From: Dastarcus helophoroides | Taxonomy: Eukaryota; Arthropoda; Insecta; Coleoptera; Bothrideridae | Length of the DNA stretch: 64,000 nucleotides | Assembly: GCA_028583605.1 (NCBI GenBank) | Contig: CM053330.1 | Span: forward strand, 23,648,129-23,712,128 | Direction of reading: 5' to 3' | Part shown: positions 45,360-55,429 of the stretch, in pieces | Position numbering within the stretch: the first letter of the stretch is position 1 | Layout: each line of letters opens with the position of its first letter | Notes under the pieces: generated by a model | The model's database searches: none | What the model was told of the DNA's origin: nothing | The model's input: the letters and a program-made list of their open reading frames with translations, nothing else | Position numbers and translations under genes: made by a program

Positions 45360-46265
45360 GGGTACATGTACCTACGAGAGCATGTCTATAGTTCAAAATA
45401 AAGTTATTGGTAACGCGAAATCATTCGTTTGTCTCCTATCTTTACTCGCTCAACGCGCCTTAAGAAGTTTTCACTTAAAAAAAACAAATATTTTACGTTT
45501 AAAACCTTGTAAATTTTTAACTACCAACTTCTGCACTAAGGTAACTTCAGCTGGCAAAAGCTCAAAATACGCCACTATCAAAGTGTTACTGCTTTTGGCC
45601 TCGCACAAATTTCGCGACGTGCTATTTTCCTATTTTTAAGTATGCCCATAAGGCGGGCAGTTTTCGAGGTTTACGGAATCGTATGGTCTTCGTCGCTATA
45701 GCATACATTTACCGGAAAAGTACGATAATCGGCGTCTCTACAAGAATATTGTACTAAATTAAAAATATAATTCGGATAAACACAGTCTTCGACTATTTGT
45801 CACATTTTTTTAACACGGGAATATACGGTCTTCGGCGCGAAAGGGTTAATTGTGCAAAACAATAAATCTTTAACTCTCATTTATGTGGGATACTTTATTT
45901 CCCTTCAAAATGACGATTTGTCTTGCTAACTAAAGATTAATTTTCCATTAAAAATTCGAACATTTTATCATTTTTGCAAGCACTAACTTTTAGGTTTGGA
46001 GAATAAGTATAGATGGCGTGCGGTGAGCTATACAGAGCGATAGAATATTCTAGTAAAGGTTGGATTCAGATTCGAACCGACAACATTTATGACATACGAA
46101 AAATTTGAAGTATCTAAACGTCAAAAGTTGCAATTTCGTTGTTTTCTTGAATTTTACTTAAAGCACCATAACAAAAGATACAATTTGGATCTCGCAAGTT
46201 TTTAATTATATACGAAAATTAAAACCGGTGTTCTAACGGCGCCTTTAGAAACTACTCTGGTGGCA
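45360..46265 (+). other. 5' flank of the BAG2-like gene
   Basis: No TATA box or other core element can be assigned. Around 45820-45850, TATACGGTCTTCGGCGCGAA followed by AGGGTTAA has a piggyBac-end look (TTAACCCTTT on the other strand), but no mate end was found. The 85-codon plus frame at 45382-45639 is not recognisable. Confidence 0.35.
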
Positions 46266-47001
46266 ATGGAAATTGATCCCTCTCCTACAACATCAGGTAA
46301 GAAGAGGCATGAATTGCAATAAAAATTTGAATTGTAATAGTCCACTTTCTTCAGCCTTCGCTACTGTCCTACAAAGTTGCAATTTGCCCAAAATTGACGA
46401 AAACAATGTCATTGATTCGAAAACACCCAAAGAGAGGGTTATAGAAATTTTGGATGTTCTAGAATCTCACGTTGAAAAATTGAGAAAAGAAGCTGCACAG
46501 CTCGAAGAAGACAGAGATCAGTTGCTGTCTTCTCTCGATTCTGTCAGGAACACCGATTTAATGAGTGAGTTATTAGACAGTAAGTTTCGGACACATCTGT
46601 TTATGTTTGATTCATATTTGTGTCAATTTTTCAATTATTGTTATGTTTTAGATGATAGGGAAGACGTACATCGTTATGCAGACCGGATCCTTAGCAGGTG
46701 TATGACAGTGGAAGTCAAGATATTAACACAAAGAGATCAAATGCAAGAAGAAGCTTTACATCAGGTAAACCATTTGATAAATTGTTTGATCATGGTTGTC
46801 AAGTCCGATCCCGAGCACGCTAAAGCCAAGTGTATCACATACATGAATGCTTGTTCTTCAAGTACAGTCGAAGGCATAACAGATAAAAATTTTGAATCTG
46901 CCTTATTGGGATGTACTGTAGATGATCAAAAACGCGTAAAAAAGAGGTTGCAGGGTTTATTAACTTACTTTGATAAACTTAAAGTGACCAGCATTCAGTA
47001 G
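46266..47001 (+). CDS. BAG2: BAG2-like Hsp70 co-chaperone, complete (3 exons, 201 aa)
   Basis: BAG2 proteins bind the Hsp70/Hsc70 ATPase domain, act as nucleotide-exchange factors and inhibit the CHIP ubiquitin ligase in the cytosol. Exons are 46266-46296, 46355-46579 and 46652-47001, with introns of 58 and 72 bp and phases that match. The protein starts MEIDPSPTTSAFATVLQSCN, has a coiled-coil stretch (VIEILDVLESHVEKLRKEAA), then DDREDVHRYADRILSRCMTV and ends with the BAG domain. Its signature words are ACSSSTVEGITDKNFESALL and GCTVDDQKRVKKRLQGLL, as in mammalian BAG2 (ACSSE...D.KFQS...GC..EDQK.IKRRLE, from memory; 211 aa). The start is the first ATG before exon 1 that keeps this frame. The gene looks intact. 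Confidence 0.92.
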
Positions 47002-47135
47002 AATTAAATATATTTCCAATACATTTTGAACTGAAGAACAATGTGATTGATTTTTTTTTTGAAAATGCAATGTAGGTACTTCGAACTTCTTTAGATTGTT
47101 ACTATTTAAATTTTTTGTTAATATACTTTAAATAT

Positions 47136-47141
47136 AATAAA
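47136..47141 (+). promoter_or_regulatory. candidate poly(A) signal of the BAG2-like gene
   Basis: AATAAA 135 bp after the stop codon, followed by T/G-rich sequence (TAAGTTGTTGC). Confidence 0.5.
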
Positions 47142-47375
47142 GCAGCTTTATAAGTTGTTGCTTTATCATTAATTTTATTAAGAATGTACACTTGAATAAA
47201 TTTAGTATTATGTATTAAAATTACTTATTATGAAGTTTCCAATAAATTAATTTGAAAGCTAAATTCTACTTCATGAAGTTATAAAATCAAACCATCTATT
47301 TGGTTCTGAATGAATTTTTAAATTTGCTTTTGATTAATAGATATTTAATTGCTTTAATAAGACTGAAACTGTTCA

Positions 47376-47681
47376 CTATTTAAAAGACATAATAATGCCC
47401 ATATTCCAAGCAATTGTTGTTGGGTTTGTAATGTATTCCATTTTCTGAACAGAATGTATATTCGTTATTGTGTAGCTTAAAATAAATAATTTGCACACTA
47501 AAAGAGAGTTTTTTTTAAAGTATTTTTTTAAAACTAGCAAATTTATGGTTTTAGCGATGTCAAGTTTATCACGAAAATCTTTATTAACCAATGTCAAATA
47601 ACTACCAGAGAATCTCCATTTACTGTCAGTCACAGGACCCGAGTTCCTAAGTTCTAACAACGAAAGCTGAGGAAATTTGAC
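47376..47681 (-). CDS. possible 3' exon of an unrecognised minus-strand gene
   Basis: On minus, a plausible acceptor TTTCCTCAG (about 47672-47680) opens a frame SLLELRNSGPVTDSKWRFSG, then SYLTLVNKDFRDKLDIAKTI, that runs to a stop at 47376. The first 45 codons have a protein-like composition; the rest is lower complexity. No family is recognised and no upstream exon was found before the foldback at 47754. It could be a chance frame or a pseudogene. It would be convergent with the BAG2-like gene. Confidence 0.25.
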   Translation of the reverse strand, partial: VKFPQLSLLELRNSGPVTDSKWRFSGSYLTLVNKDFRDKLDIAKTINLLVLKKYFKKNSLLVCKLFILSYTITNIHSVQKMEYITNPTTIAWNMGIIMSFK

Positions 47682-48470
47682 TAAATTTTAATGATAATTG
47701 CAAAATGGCGGAATCCTATGAATAGAGGTTATTTTTTTAAGTAAGTCTGCATATACAGTGTGTCCCACTGGAATCGCAGCTATCAATATCTGACAAAGTA
47801 CTCATCAAAAAAATTACAAAATTTAACAACTTAGCAAAGCAACAAGACCAACAACTAAAATATTCGCAAAGTTGTAGTATTTCCGGCTATACCGGGAGTT
47901 CACACCAACTTCATTATTTTAAATGAGACACCCTATATCTTTTTACATTTTTTGATTTTATTTGATATTTAAGGCCGCTTTGGATAACAAACATTGTTCC
48001 TAAAATTTATAGTTTTTGAGATAATTGGATTTGTATAAAAAAATTGACAGATGCAAGGTCCTACAAAATTCTTTGTATCTTTTTTTTGAAACCAGTTCTT
48101 AATTTTATATTTGGTGCACAAGTAGAACACCTATCAGGCTATCTTGCACAACTTTCGTAAGTTCGAAAGCATTATACCGAGTGTTGAATTTACGTCTGAA
48201 AATTTTGATAAATGCAAACACCGATAACTTTGTTATTGTAAATGGAACACCCTATATTTTTTTAGCCTATCTTATGCAGATTTTAATTATCTTTTACCTC
48301 ACATAAGCTTCTCAAGGGTTGTTGTTACAATTTTTAGAAATAATTGCAATTTTTTATATTTATTTTTCGATTTCACATTAAATGGACTATTATCGGGTCG
48401 CATATCAGTGACGTTATGAGTAAAAATAATCTCTATCGACAATTAAACTATCAGGAAACCATTTGTCTAA

Positions 48471-49186
48471 TCTATAATATAAAAATGAATCGCAAAATGT
48501 GTTGGTAAGCGCATAACTCAACAACGCCTGGACCAATTTGGCCAAATCTTTTTTTAAAATGTTCGTTGAAGTTCAAGGATGGTTTTTACAGCGAGAAAAA
48601 TTAGAATTATTGCTGGAAAAACCGGGAAAATGAAGATAATCACATATTGAAATGTCGGCGATTATATCACAAATATGTTGTTGACATGTATGTTAAAATT
48701 GAAACGGAGAGATTAACATTCATCAGGTTGAATCAAACCAAACTCCGATCTGAAGAGTATATTCACCTTCGAGATGCGATTAATACTGATGGAAATGCAC
48801 AGAATGTCGGTCGGATGACTATTCTTCCAGCAACATACATCGGAAGCCCTCGGCATATGCACGAATATGCTCAAGATGCCATGTCGTATGTTCGTCATTA
48901 TGGTACAGCAGATTTGTTCATCACATTTACATGCAATCCGCAATGGATAGAAATCAAGCAGGAGTTATTCCCTGGGCAATCACCCATTGATCGTCATGAT
49001 ATTACAGCCAGAGTCTTTAGACAAAAGTTGAAATCTTTAATGGATTTCATCGTAAAACATAATGTGTTTGGTGAGACACGCTGCTGGATGTATTCTGTGG
49101 AGTGGCAGAAACGAGGATTGTCACATGCACACATTTTGATTTGGTTACAAATCTTTTTGACAGGACGAAGTCTGTCGGGTCAGTTA
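48471..49186 (+). mobile_element. Helitron 5' part with Rep-domain fragment
   Basis: It begins TCTATAATATAAAAATGAAT after an A, the TC-starting 5' terminus of insect Helitrons. AAAATGTGTTGGTAAGCGCA and CAACGCCTGGACCAATTTGG follow, which are typical subterminal words. It carries the Rep fragment 48647-49150. The sequence ends CGAAGTCTGTCGGGTCAGTT just before the next Helitron. That stretch resembles a degraded Helitron 3' end, so this may be a deleted, complete-ended copy. Confidence 0.75.
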
Positions 49187-49237
49187 TCTATATATATAAA
49201 AATGAAACCCGTTTTCCGTTGTCACGACATCACATAA
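48647..49237 (+). pseudogene. Helitron Rep (Helitron_like_N) fragment
   Basis: The frame carries the rolling-circle replication initiator region. YIHLRDAINTDGNAQNVGRM and ILPATYIGSPRHMHEYAQDA are followed by ADLFITFTCNPQWIEIKQEL and HDITARVFRQKLKSLMDFIV. Then comes VEWQKRGLSHAHILIWL, where HAH is the HUH metal-binding motif. The match ends at about 49150; the last 25 codons read into the Helitron junction. The catalytic tyrosines and the helicase are missing, so the protein is not functional. Confidence 0.9.
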
Positions 49238-49604
49238 AAACGGCTTGACCGATTTGGCTAATTTTGGTCTTGAATTATTCGTGGAAGTCCAGGGGAGGTT
49301 CTTACGGAGAGATAATTTTAAAAAAATCTTGATAAAGTGTAAAATCAACATCTTTATACTCCCATATACAAACAGTTTGTACTAATACTTAAAAGCCAAT
49401 TTGAACCTTAATACCATACAGTAAAGTTCAAGTAGGTATTAGTGAAGAGATTTCGGGAAGGCAAAACAATCGAAGACAAACAAAGTGACCTTAGTTCTGT
49501 CAAACACATTCAATGTTATCATATGTCATTTCATTTTAGCAGCGATAATTATTCTGTTTAAATAAGTTTAAAATCCCCGGTCGAAGACGGGGCGAGCAGC
49601 TAGT
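49187..49604 (+). mobile_element. non-autonomous Helitron, 418 bp, both ends intact
   Basis: The 5' end is TCTATATATATAAAAATGAA and the 3' end is CTAGT (49600-49604). Seven bases upstream of CTAGT is a hairpin, CCCCG (49575-49579) and CGGGG (49588-49592) with an 8-base loop. It lies between A (49186) and T (49605), the Helitron target rule, without target duplication. No coding sequence. Confidence 0.9.
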
Positions 49605-50050
49605 TATTTATAGTTTATTTTATAGTATGTGGTGAAGCTAAAATAAAAACATGCCTGACCGTCTTTTTTTACTAATGAGAATTATTTAAAATTGTTTATT
49701 GTTTTCTGACGATTTAACAAGGTAATGTCACAAACATGTGATTCAGTGATGAATTTGTTGTTCGATATCCATATAAGGTAAAGCCCTATAAAATACAGTA
49801 AAGCGAATGGTAGAAGATTTCACAAATTCCCGCTCTGTCCAAGAGAAATTAGATGAAAGAAAATCTGTTGTTAATAATAAAAATGTCGAAATAACATTTC
49901 CAATTATGTCGACTAGTGATGTTTTAATTTTAGCTTCATCACACACTATGAACTACTATATATTTATAGTCAAATTATTATTTGACTGATTGTTTCATAA
50001 TTTAAATGTCGATATCGATTGTTTTTTTTTCAAGTACATTTTATTTGTTT
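49605..50050 (+). other. core of the 47754 foldback with an unassigned open frame
   Basis: A 60-codon plus frame at 49807-49989 reads MVEDFTNSRSVQEKLDERKS, then VVNNKNVEITFPIMSTSDVL. Its first 40 codons have a protein-like composition, but no family is recognised. It could be a transposase remnant or captured sequence. Confidence 0.3.
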
Positions 50051-51174
50051 CTACTTGTGATGTCACTGATATACTACTTAATAAGAATTCAGTGACTGTG
50101 AAATAAAAAAATAAAGGTTAAAATTGCAATTATTTCTAAAAGTTTTAAAGGAAACCCCCACAATGCCTACATCAGTTAAGAGATAATTTAAATCTGCACA
50201 AGATAGGTCAAAATAATATAGGGGGTTCTATTTGCGATAACTTTGTTGTAACAAAGTTATCGCTGTTTGAATTTAATAAAATATGCAGTCGTAAATTCAC
50301 CACTCGGTATAAAGCTTTTTAAATTATGAAAGTTGTGCAAAGTAGCTTCATATGTGTTCCTACATATGTACCAAATATGAAATTAATATCTGGTTTCTGG
50401 TAACAGATACAAAGATTTTCGTGATATCTTGTATCTGTCAATTTTTTTATAAAAATCCAATTATCTCAAAAACTATAAATTTTAAGAACAAAGTTTGTTA
50501 TCCAAAGTGGCCTTAAAATATCAAATAAAATTCAAAAATGCAAAAATATATAGGGTGTCTCATTTAAAACATTGAAGTTGGTGTCAACTTCCGGTATAAC
50601 CGGAAATACTACAACTTTGCAAATATTTTAGTTGTATTGGACTTGTCCACTTTGCTAAGTTGCCAAATTTTCAAATGTTTTAGATGAGTACATTGCCAGA
50701 TATGGATCACGGCGATTCCCGGTGGGACATATTGTATATTTTCGAAAATTCTTGTACCTAAGATTAAAATGTTGAGCCATCAATGTGGGAGTTCTGACTG
50801 TTAAGCGAATATGACAGTAAATCGAAGGACAGATAATGGATGTTCCACTATATTGACAAAGCAAACATTTCTTAATAATTAATATTAATACTCTTAAAAA
50901 TATAAAGCAACCTATTACCAAACAATTTTGATCATTATGGTACCTACTATACAAGTAATTATTTGACAAGCCAAGGAGAGTCAAGATTCAATTGATGGGA
51001 GATTTAAAACAAATATTTGTTTGTAAATGCTTTCAATAAAGTAATAAATGCAGATTGCAGGTTTTATTATAAGAACCCAAGTTGCCACTTGTCTAGGTTA
51101 TATTTTTACTAAATATAACCGACTATCTTCCTAAAATCTAATTGCTTTATTTGTAGCTTCACGCTCAATGGCGT

Positions 51175-51335
51175 TTCCAACCCTCACGATTTAGGGAGGT
51201 AGATTTTATTAGAAATCTACCCATTTACGACATAATCTACCGATTTTTGGCAAATCAGTAGATTTTATTAGAAATCTACTAATTTCAAAAAAAATCCCCC
51301 GATTTACCACATAATCTACCGATTTTTGGCAATAT
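51175..51335. repeat. short direct duplication with TAGATTTTATTAGAAATCTAC words
   Basis: GTAGATTTTATTAGAAATCT, itself palindromic around the centre, occurs at 51200 and 51258. CATAATCTACCGATTTTTGG occurs at 51231 and 51312. These are two imperfect units of about 58-81 bp. Confidence 0.6.
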
Positions 51336-51410
51336 CTTATTCAAGTCATATATGCCGTTTCAAGAAGGGTGTACGTTACATAATATAAGTATTGTTCATA
51401 TTTATGTACC

Positions 51411-53637
51411 GGGTGGCCAACTAAGAAAGGACGCCGGCTATATCTCAGCAACGAATCATTTCACAGCTTTGGGGAAAAAATTTCAATAAGAAAAGTGACC
51501 CTGAAAAATCACTAGAAAATATTTTTGAAGTTCTAAAATGATCGCTAGGTGGCGTAATAGGTAAGGCTGAATAGAAAATTAGGATTTTCTCAAAATTTTG
51601 CTTAATTAAGGTATATTGAAAATACATGCATTGTAATCCTAGAATAATTTCGATTTGTTTTGCTATACACTTTTTGTTCTGTCTTTAAAAATAAAGTGGT
51701 GGGGAGACGTCAAAAAAAATTTTTTTTAAATACCATTAACTTCAGATAGCCTTACGGAAATTTAACAAATTTAGTCTCTATAGAAAGAGTGCTATTTATT
51801 CTATCGACGGCACTTTCACGTGTTTTTATTTTGAAATTATTGTCGCTGCTACGGCGCGTTATATAAAATGGTAACAAATTTCGCCATTTGTCTAAAAAAA
51901 TTTAAATAGAATGATATGTCAATTTGGATATCTTAAAATAGAGAATTAAAAGCCCTAAATATCAGCAAAAATCGCAACTCGATATCTTTTGTGTAACCGA
52001 AAATATTTGCAAACAAAGTTTAAGTTATGAATATTCACATAGTTTGTCTACAAAACTGGTAAAGTGGCCCTTGAAAAAAGTTAACTGCGAAAATGAAATA
52101 AAAAAGTGCAAATCTTTAAGGTTGCAAATGTATTTACTTCCTGCTCTTCTAACTGAATTGTTATTTCCGCTTTTATATTTCTTTATAAAATAAAAAAATT
52201 GTTTCAGGGGACAAGATTTGTATTTCAGTTTTTAAAATTAAACATATTTAAATAAATGAAGAAGCATTTGACATGTTAACTAACCATTTATTTCGAATGC
52301 ATGAAAATGCAAGTGATGCTGCTAAAACTACGCGTGCAGTATCCCGAAAAACGTAATCAAAGTGAAAGAGTTTTCCTTCGACTGATACATCGCATACGCA
52401 CCACATGAAATGTGCATGTTGCTGTGTTCAGAAGATAACGTAGAAGTCGCATCGAGCAAAATATTATAAATGTTTTAGAATATATGAAATTTAATCCTCA
52501 TTTAAATGCTAGAACAATAGCTAATGACTTGGAGATATGCTGAACCACCGTTCAAAACCAGGCCCACGTGGCAGGTAGATAGGAAGTGGAAGTCATACAG
52601 GTCCCCAGATCTGACTTGCCTTGATTTTTTTTTGTCAGACCTTGTTTTTTCCAACAAGCCTACAAAAGAAACGACATGATCGAAAGAATAAGAAACGCTA
52701 TTTAGAGTGGTAGAATGGTCAGTGTTAAAAGTTAAAATTGCAGTGTTCATTCGTCAGAGGATTTACTGCATGAAAATAATGGGCTGCAGTCAGTTTGAAC
52801 ATCTAGGGCTCCAGTCAATAGACGATATTAATTTACCAATTTTAATGTAATGCAGTGTCTTTATTTTTACTTTTTTGAATATTAAATTTATTCTTCGGTT
52901 AATTTTTTTACTTTATTCATTGTTATTACTATTGGATCATTATAGGTATGTTAATTATTTATTTTTATTTTATGTAACACAATTTCTATTCTAAATGGTA
53001 AACAACGTCATCAAGCTTTTACGTTACTGAAATTTTGTTTGCCAATATCTCCGGTTAGACAAAAGATATCGAGTTGCGCTTTTCACTGATATCTAGGGCT
53101 TTCAATTCTATATTTTAAGATATCAAATTTGGCATATCATCCTATTAATTTTTTTTAGAAAAACAGCAAAATTTGTTACCATTTTATATAACAACGTAGC
53201 AACGACAATAATTTTAAAATAAAAACATATGAAAGGGCTTTTGATAGACTAAATAACATTCTTTCTACAGAGACTAAATTTGTTAAAATTTTATTGGGAC
53301 TAACGTGAAGTAAATGGTATATAAAAAAATTTTTTCAATGTCTCCCCACCACTTTATTTTTAGAGATAAAAGAAAGAGTGTAAAACAAAAATATATTGAA
53401 ACTACTCTAGGATTACAATGCATGAATTTTCGATATACCTTAATTAAGCAACATTTCGAAAAAATCCTAATTTTCTATTTAGCTCCATGTATACGCCACC
53501 TAGCGGTCATTTTAGAATCTCAAAAATATTTTAGAGCGATTTTTCAGGGCCACTTTTCTTATTAAATTTTTTTTTTCAAAACTGTGGGATGGTTCGTCGC
53601 TGAGACATAGCCGGCGTCCTTTCTTAGTTGGCCACCC
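51411..53637. mobile_element. foldback element, 2.2 kb with arms of about 600 bp
   Basis: The left end GGGTGGCCAACTAAGAAAGG and right end CCTTTCTTAGTTGGCCACCC are perfect inverted repeats over 20 bases. The arms go on for about 600 bp (ACGCCGGCTAT, CTTAATTAAGGTAT, AAAGTGGTGGGGAGAC and GATATCTTTTGT, each with its mirror). The 1-kb core holds a transposase-like N-terminal fragment at 52260-52560. The large arms and small degraded core make this a non-autonomous or dying element. Confidence 0.85.
52260..52560 (+). pseudogene. transposase N-terminal helix-turn-helix remnant
   Basis: One plus frame reads RSRIEQNIINVLEYMKFNPH and LNARTIANDLEIC, then a stop and TTVQN. This resembles the second HTH of insect Tc1/mariner-like transposases (NVL.Y...NP..STR.IA..LGIS..TV). 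Upstream, another frame gives EAFDMLTNHLFRMHENASDA. Stops and frame changes show it is dead. The assignment rests on a short pattern. Confidence 0.55.
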
Positions 53638-53724
53638 GTTACATGTTACAGTCGTAATATATGACTATTACGGATATTATCTATCGACTTTAGTCAATGT
53701 GGTTAATTTGATCATATGATCATT

Positions 53725-54060
53725 TACAAGGTGATTCTAAAAGTAGGACCATAAATTCAGGATCGTATTTAAAAGCCCAAAATAAGACTAAAAGTTTATA
53801 TAAAAATATGTCGTAAAGCGCCTCATTTCCGAGTTATGGATTGTGGAAAGTTAGTTCCTGATTATAGTTTTTAATTAATGGTTGCTAAACGTGTACAGAT
53901 TATTACATGGAATCTGGCACAACTCCATACCTTTTTGCGCCCTTTCCAAAAATCCAGGAAGAAATCTAGGAAAAGGCGGGTATATCCAAGGAGGTGGTGC
54001 TTAAAACGTGCCTTATTTGTTTTGTATGCATGTTTGCCGCAGATTAGTAACAAAAATATA
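53725..54060. mobile_element. single arm of the 59014-60175 foldback family
   Basis: About 335 bp matching the left arm of that element in the same orientation: ACAAGGTGATTCTAAA, ACCATAAATTCAG, TATGTCGTAAA(G/A)CGC, TTAGTTCCTG and GTTGCTAAACGTGTACAGAT. No mirror arm is nearby. Confidence 0.75.
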
Positions 54061-54099
54061 AACTTACATTCAAGCGAAAATATAAATTTTGGGGGTGAG

Positions 54100-55310
54100 A
54101 CCCTAAACAATAAATATTTTCAAATTAAAACTCAATTGTTGACATATTATATTGTTGAAATATCAACATAAAATAAGTAGAAGGTGAAAAAACGAATGTT
54201 TTGCCCCGCAATCTGATAATGATCAATCCCATCGCCAACACTCAAAGTAAGAGTTTTATATTCTTTCACTTTTAATGCAAATTATATGTCAGAAAAATCA
54301 TTAGAGCAATAGAATTAAAACCATACGGTTGTGTTTAATTATATATGTCATTCTATAGAAAAAAATGTCTCTAGGGGTAAATCACCCTTTCCAATGATTT
54401 TTTTTGTAAAAATTCAAGACAGGCCAATCTTATTTTTTAATTTTCTTAATGACATTGCCGAATTCCATAAAATTGAATGATTTAAAAGTTGGTATAAAAG
54501 AAAAATATTAAGCCCATCCCTATACAAATTAGGGGTTGCAACCCTTTGGCATAACTGATACGTTTTTAGAAGCACATTTTTATGGGAAATAACGTAACAA
54601 TGGTTTTAGCGAAAAATTCCAATTTATTCTTGAGATATTAAAGAAAATCTGTTTTTGGGGGTTATCTTCAGGGGTGGGGAGTTCACCACCTAAGTCACAA
54701 ATTTAGCATCTAAAAAAATTGTTGATACATTATTTTGATGAAATATCAACATATAAGTTAAAGGTGAAAAAATACATGTTTTGATTCGCAATCTAATAAT
54801 GATCAAATCCATGGGGTTCTCCAAGAGTCATAAAAATAGGGGTGTTACGTTATTTTACTGTTAATGTTAAATATATGTCAAAATAATCGTTACAGAAATA
54901 AAATTAAAAACATATGTTGTGTTTTACCTTCCATATCACTGTACAGAAAAAAATTAGCTCAAGGGGTAAATCACCTCTTTCAAGGATTTCTTTTGAAAAA
55001 CCCCGAGACAGGTCAATTTTATTTTTTAGTTTTCTTAGTAAAATTGTTACATTTGATAAAATTAAATTGTTCAAAATTTGATATATAAGAAAAAAAATGA
55101 AACTCACCCCCATAAAAGTTAGGGGTTGCAATTTTTTAACATAGCTAATATGTTTTAGGAGCGGTTTTTTATAAGAAATAACAGAGCGTTTGTTTCATCA
55201 AAAAATTCTAATTAATTCTTGAGTTATTAAAGAAAAACTGTTTTTTGGGGTTAACTTTAAAGGGCGGTTTCACCACTTAAATCGCTGAGTTAGCATCTCG
55301 GGTACTTTCC
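54100..55310. repeat. tandem dimer, unit about 590 bp
   Basis: Two diverged head-to-tail copies. Matching words at an offset of about 585-600 bp include GAAATATCAACATA (54154/54740), CGCAATCTGATAATGATCAA / CGCAATCTAATAATGATCAA, GGGGTAAATCACC (54375/54963), ATTAGGGGTTGCAA / GTTAGGGGTTGCAA and TTCTTGAG(A/T)TATTAAAGAAAA. No shared coding frame runs through both, so it looks like satellite DNA. Confidence 0.8.
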
Positions 55311-55429
55311 TTGTCAGTGCGCCAACAGATATGTTGCACTTGACTTATCGAGTTAACTCAACAATTTTCTCTGCGTTACCCATCTCGACTTTAGATGGAC
55401 TTTCTTAATATTACTTAATAATGTTGGAA

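Larger units (their letters stand above)
47754..50736. mobile_element. large foldback element, 2.98 kb with arms of about 690 bp
   Basis: The left end is TACAGTGTGTCCCACTGGAA and the reverse complement of the right end is TACAATATGTCCCACCGGGA. Inverted similarity runs through TTGGATAACAAACATTGTTC, GATAATTGGATT, ACACCCTATAT and TAACTTTGTTAT. It continues past 48330 (TTTTAGAAATAATTGCAATT against the reverse complement of 50115-50140; ATATCAGTGACG against 50060). The core holds two Helitron units and an unassigned open frame. A palindrome, GATAACTTTGTT-GTAACAAAGTTATC, sits at 50236-50265. TA flanks suggest a TA-targeting DNA transposon, but no transposase was found. Confidence 0.85.

Noticed and set aside
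45382..45639. 85-codon plus frame upstream of the BAG2-like gene
   Set aside because: Composition is Lys/Leu/Phe/Ser-rich as expected for AT-rich DNA; no family and no splice sites support it.
45820..45850. piggyBac-like end (TTAACCCTTTCGCGCC on minus)
   Set aside because: No mate end with TTAA was found within several kb, so an element cannot be supported.
53314..53565. 83-codon plus frame in the right arm of the 51411 foldback
   Set aside because: Lies entirely in an arm whose mirror copy does not keep the frame; unlikely to be coding.
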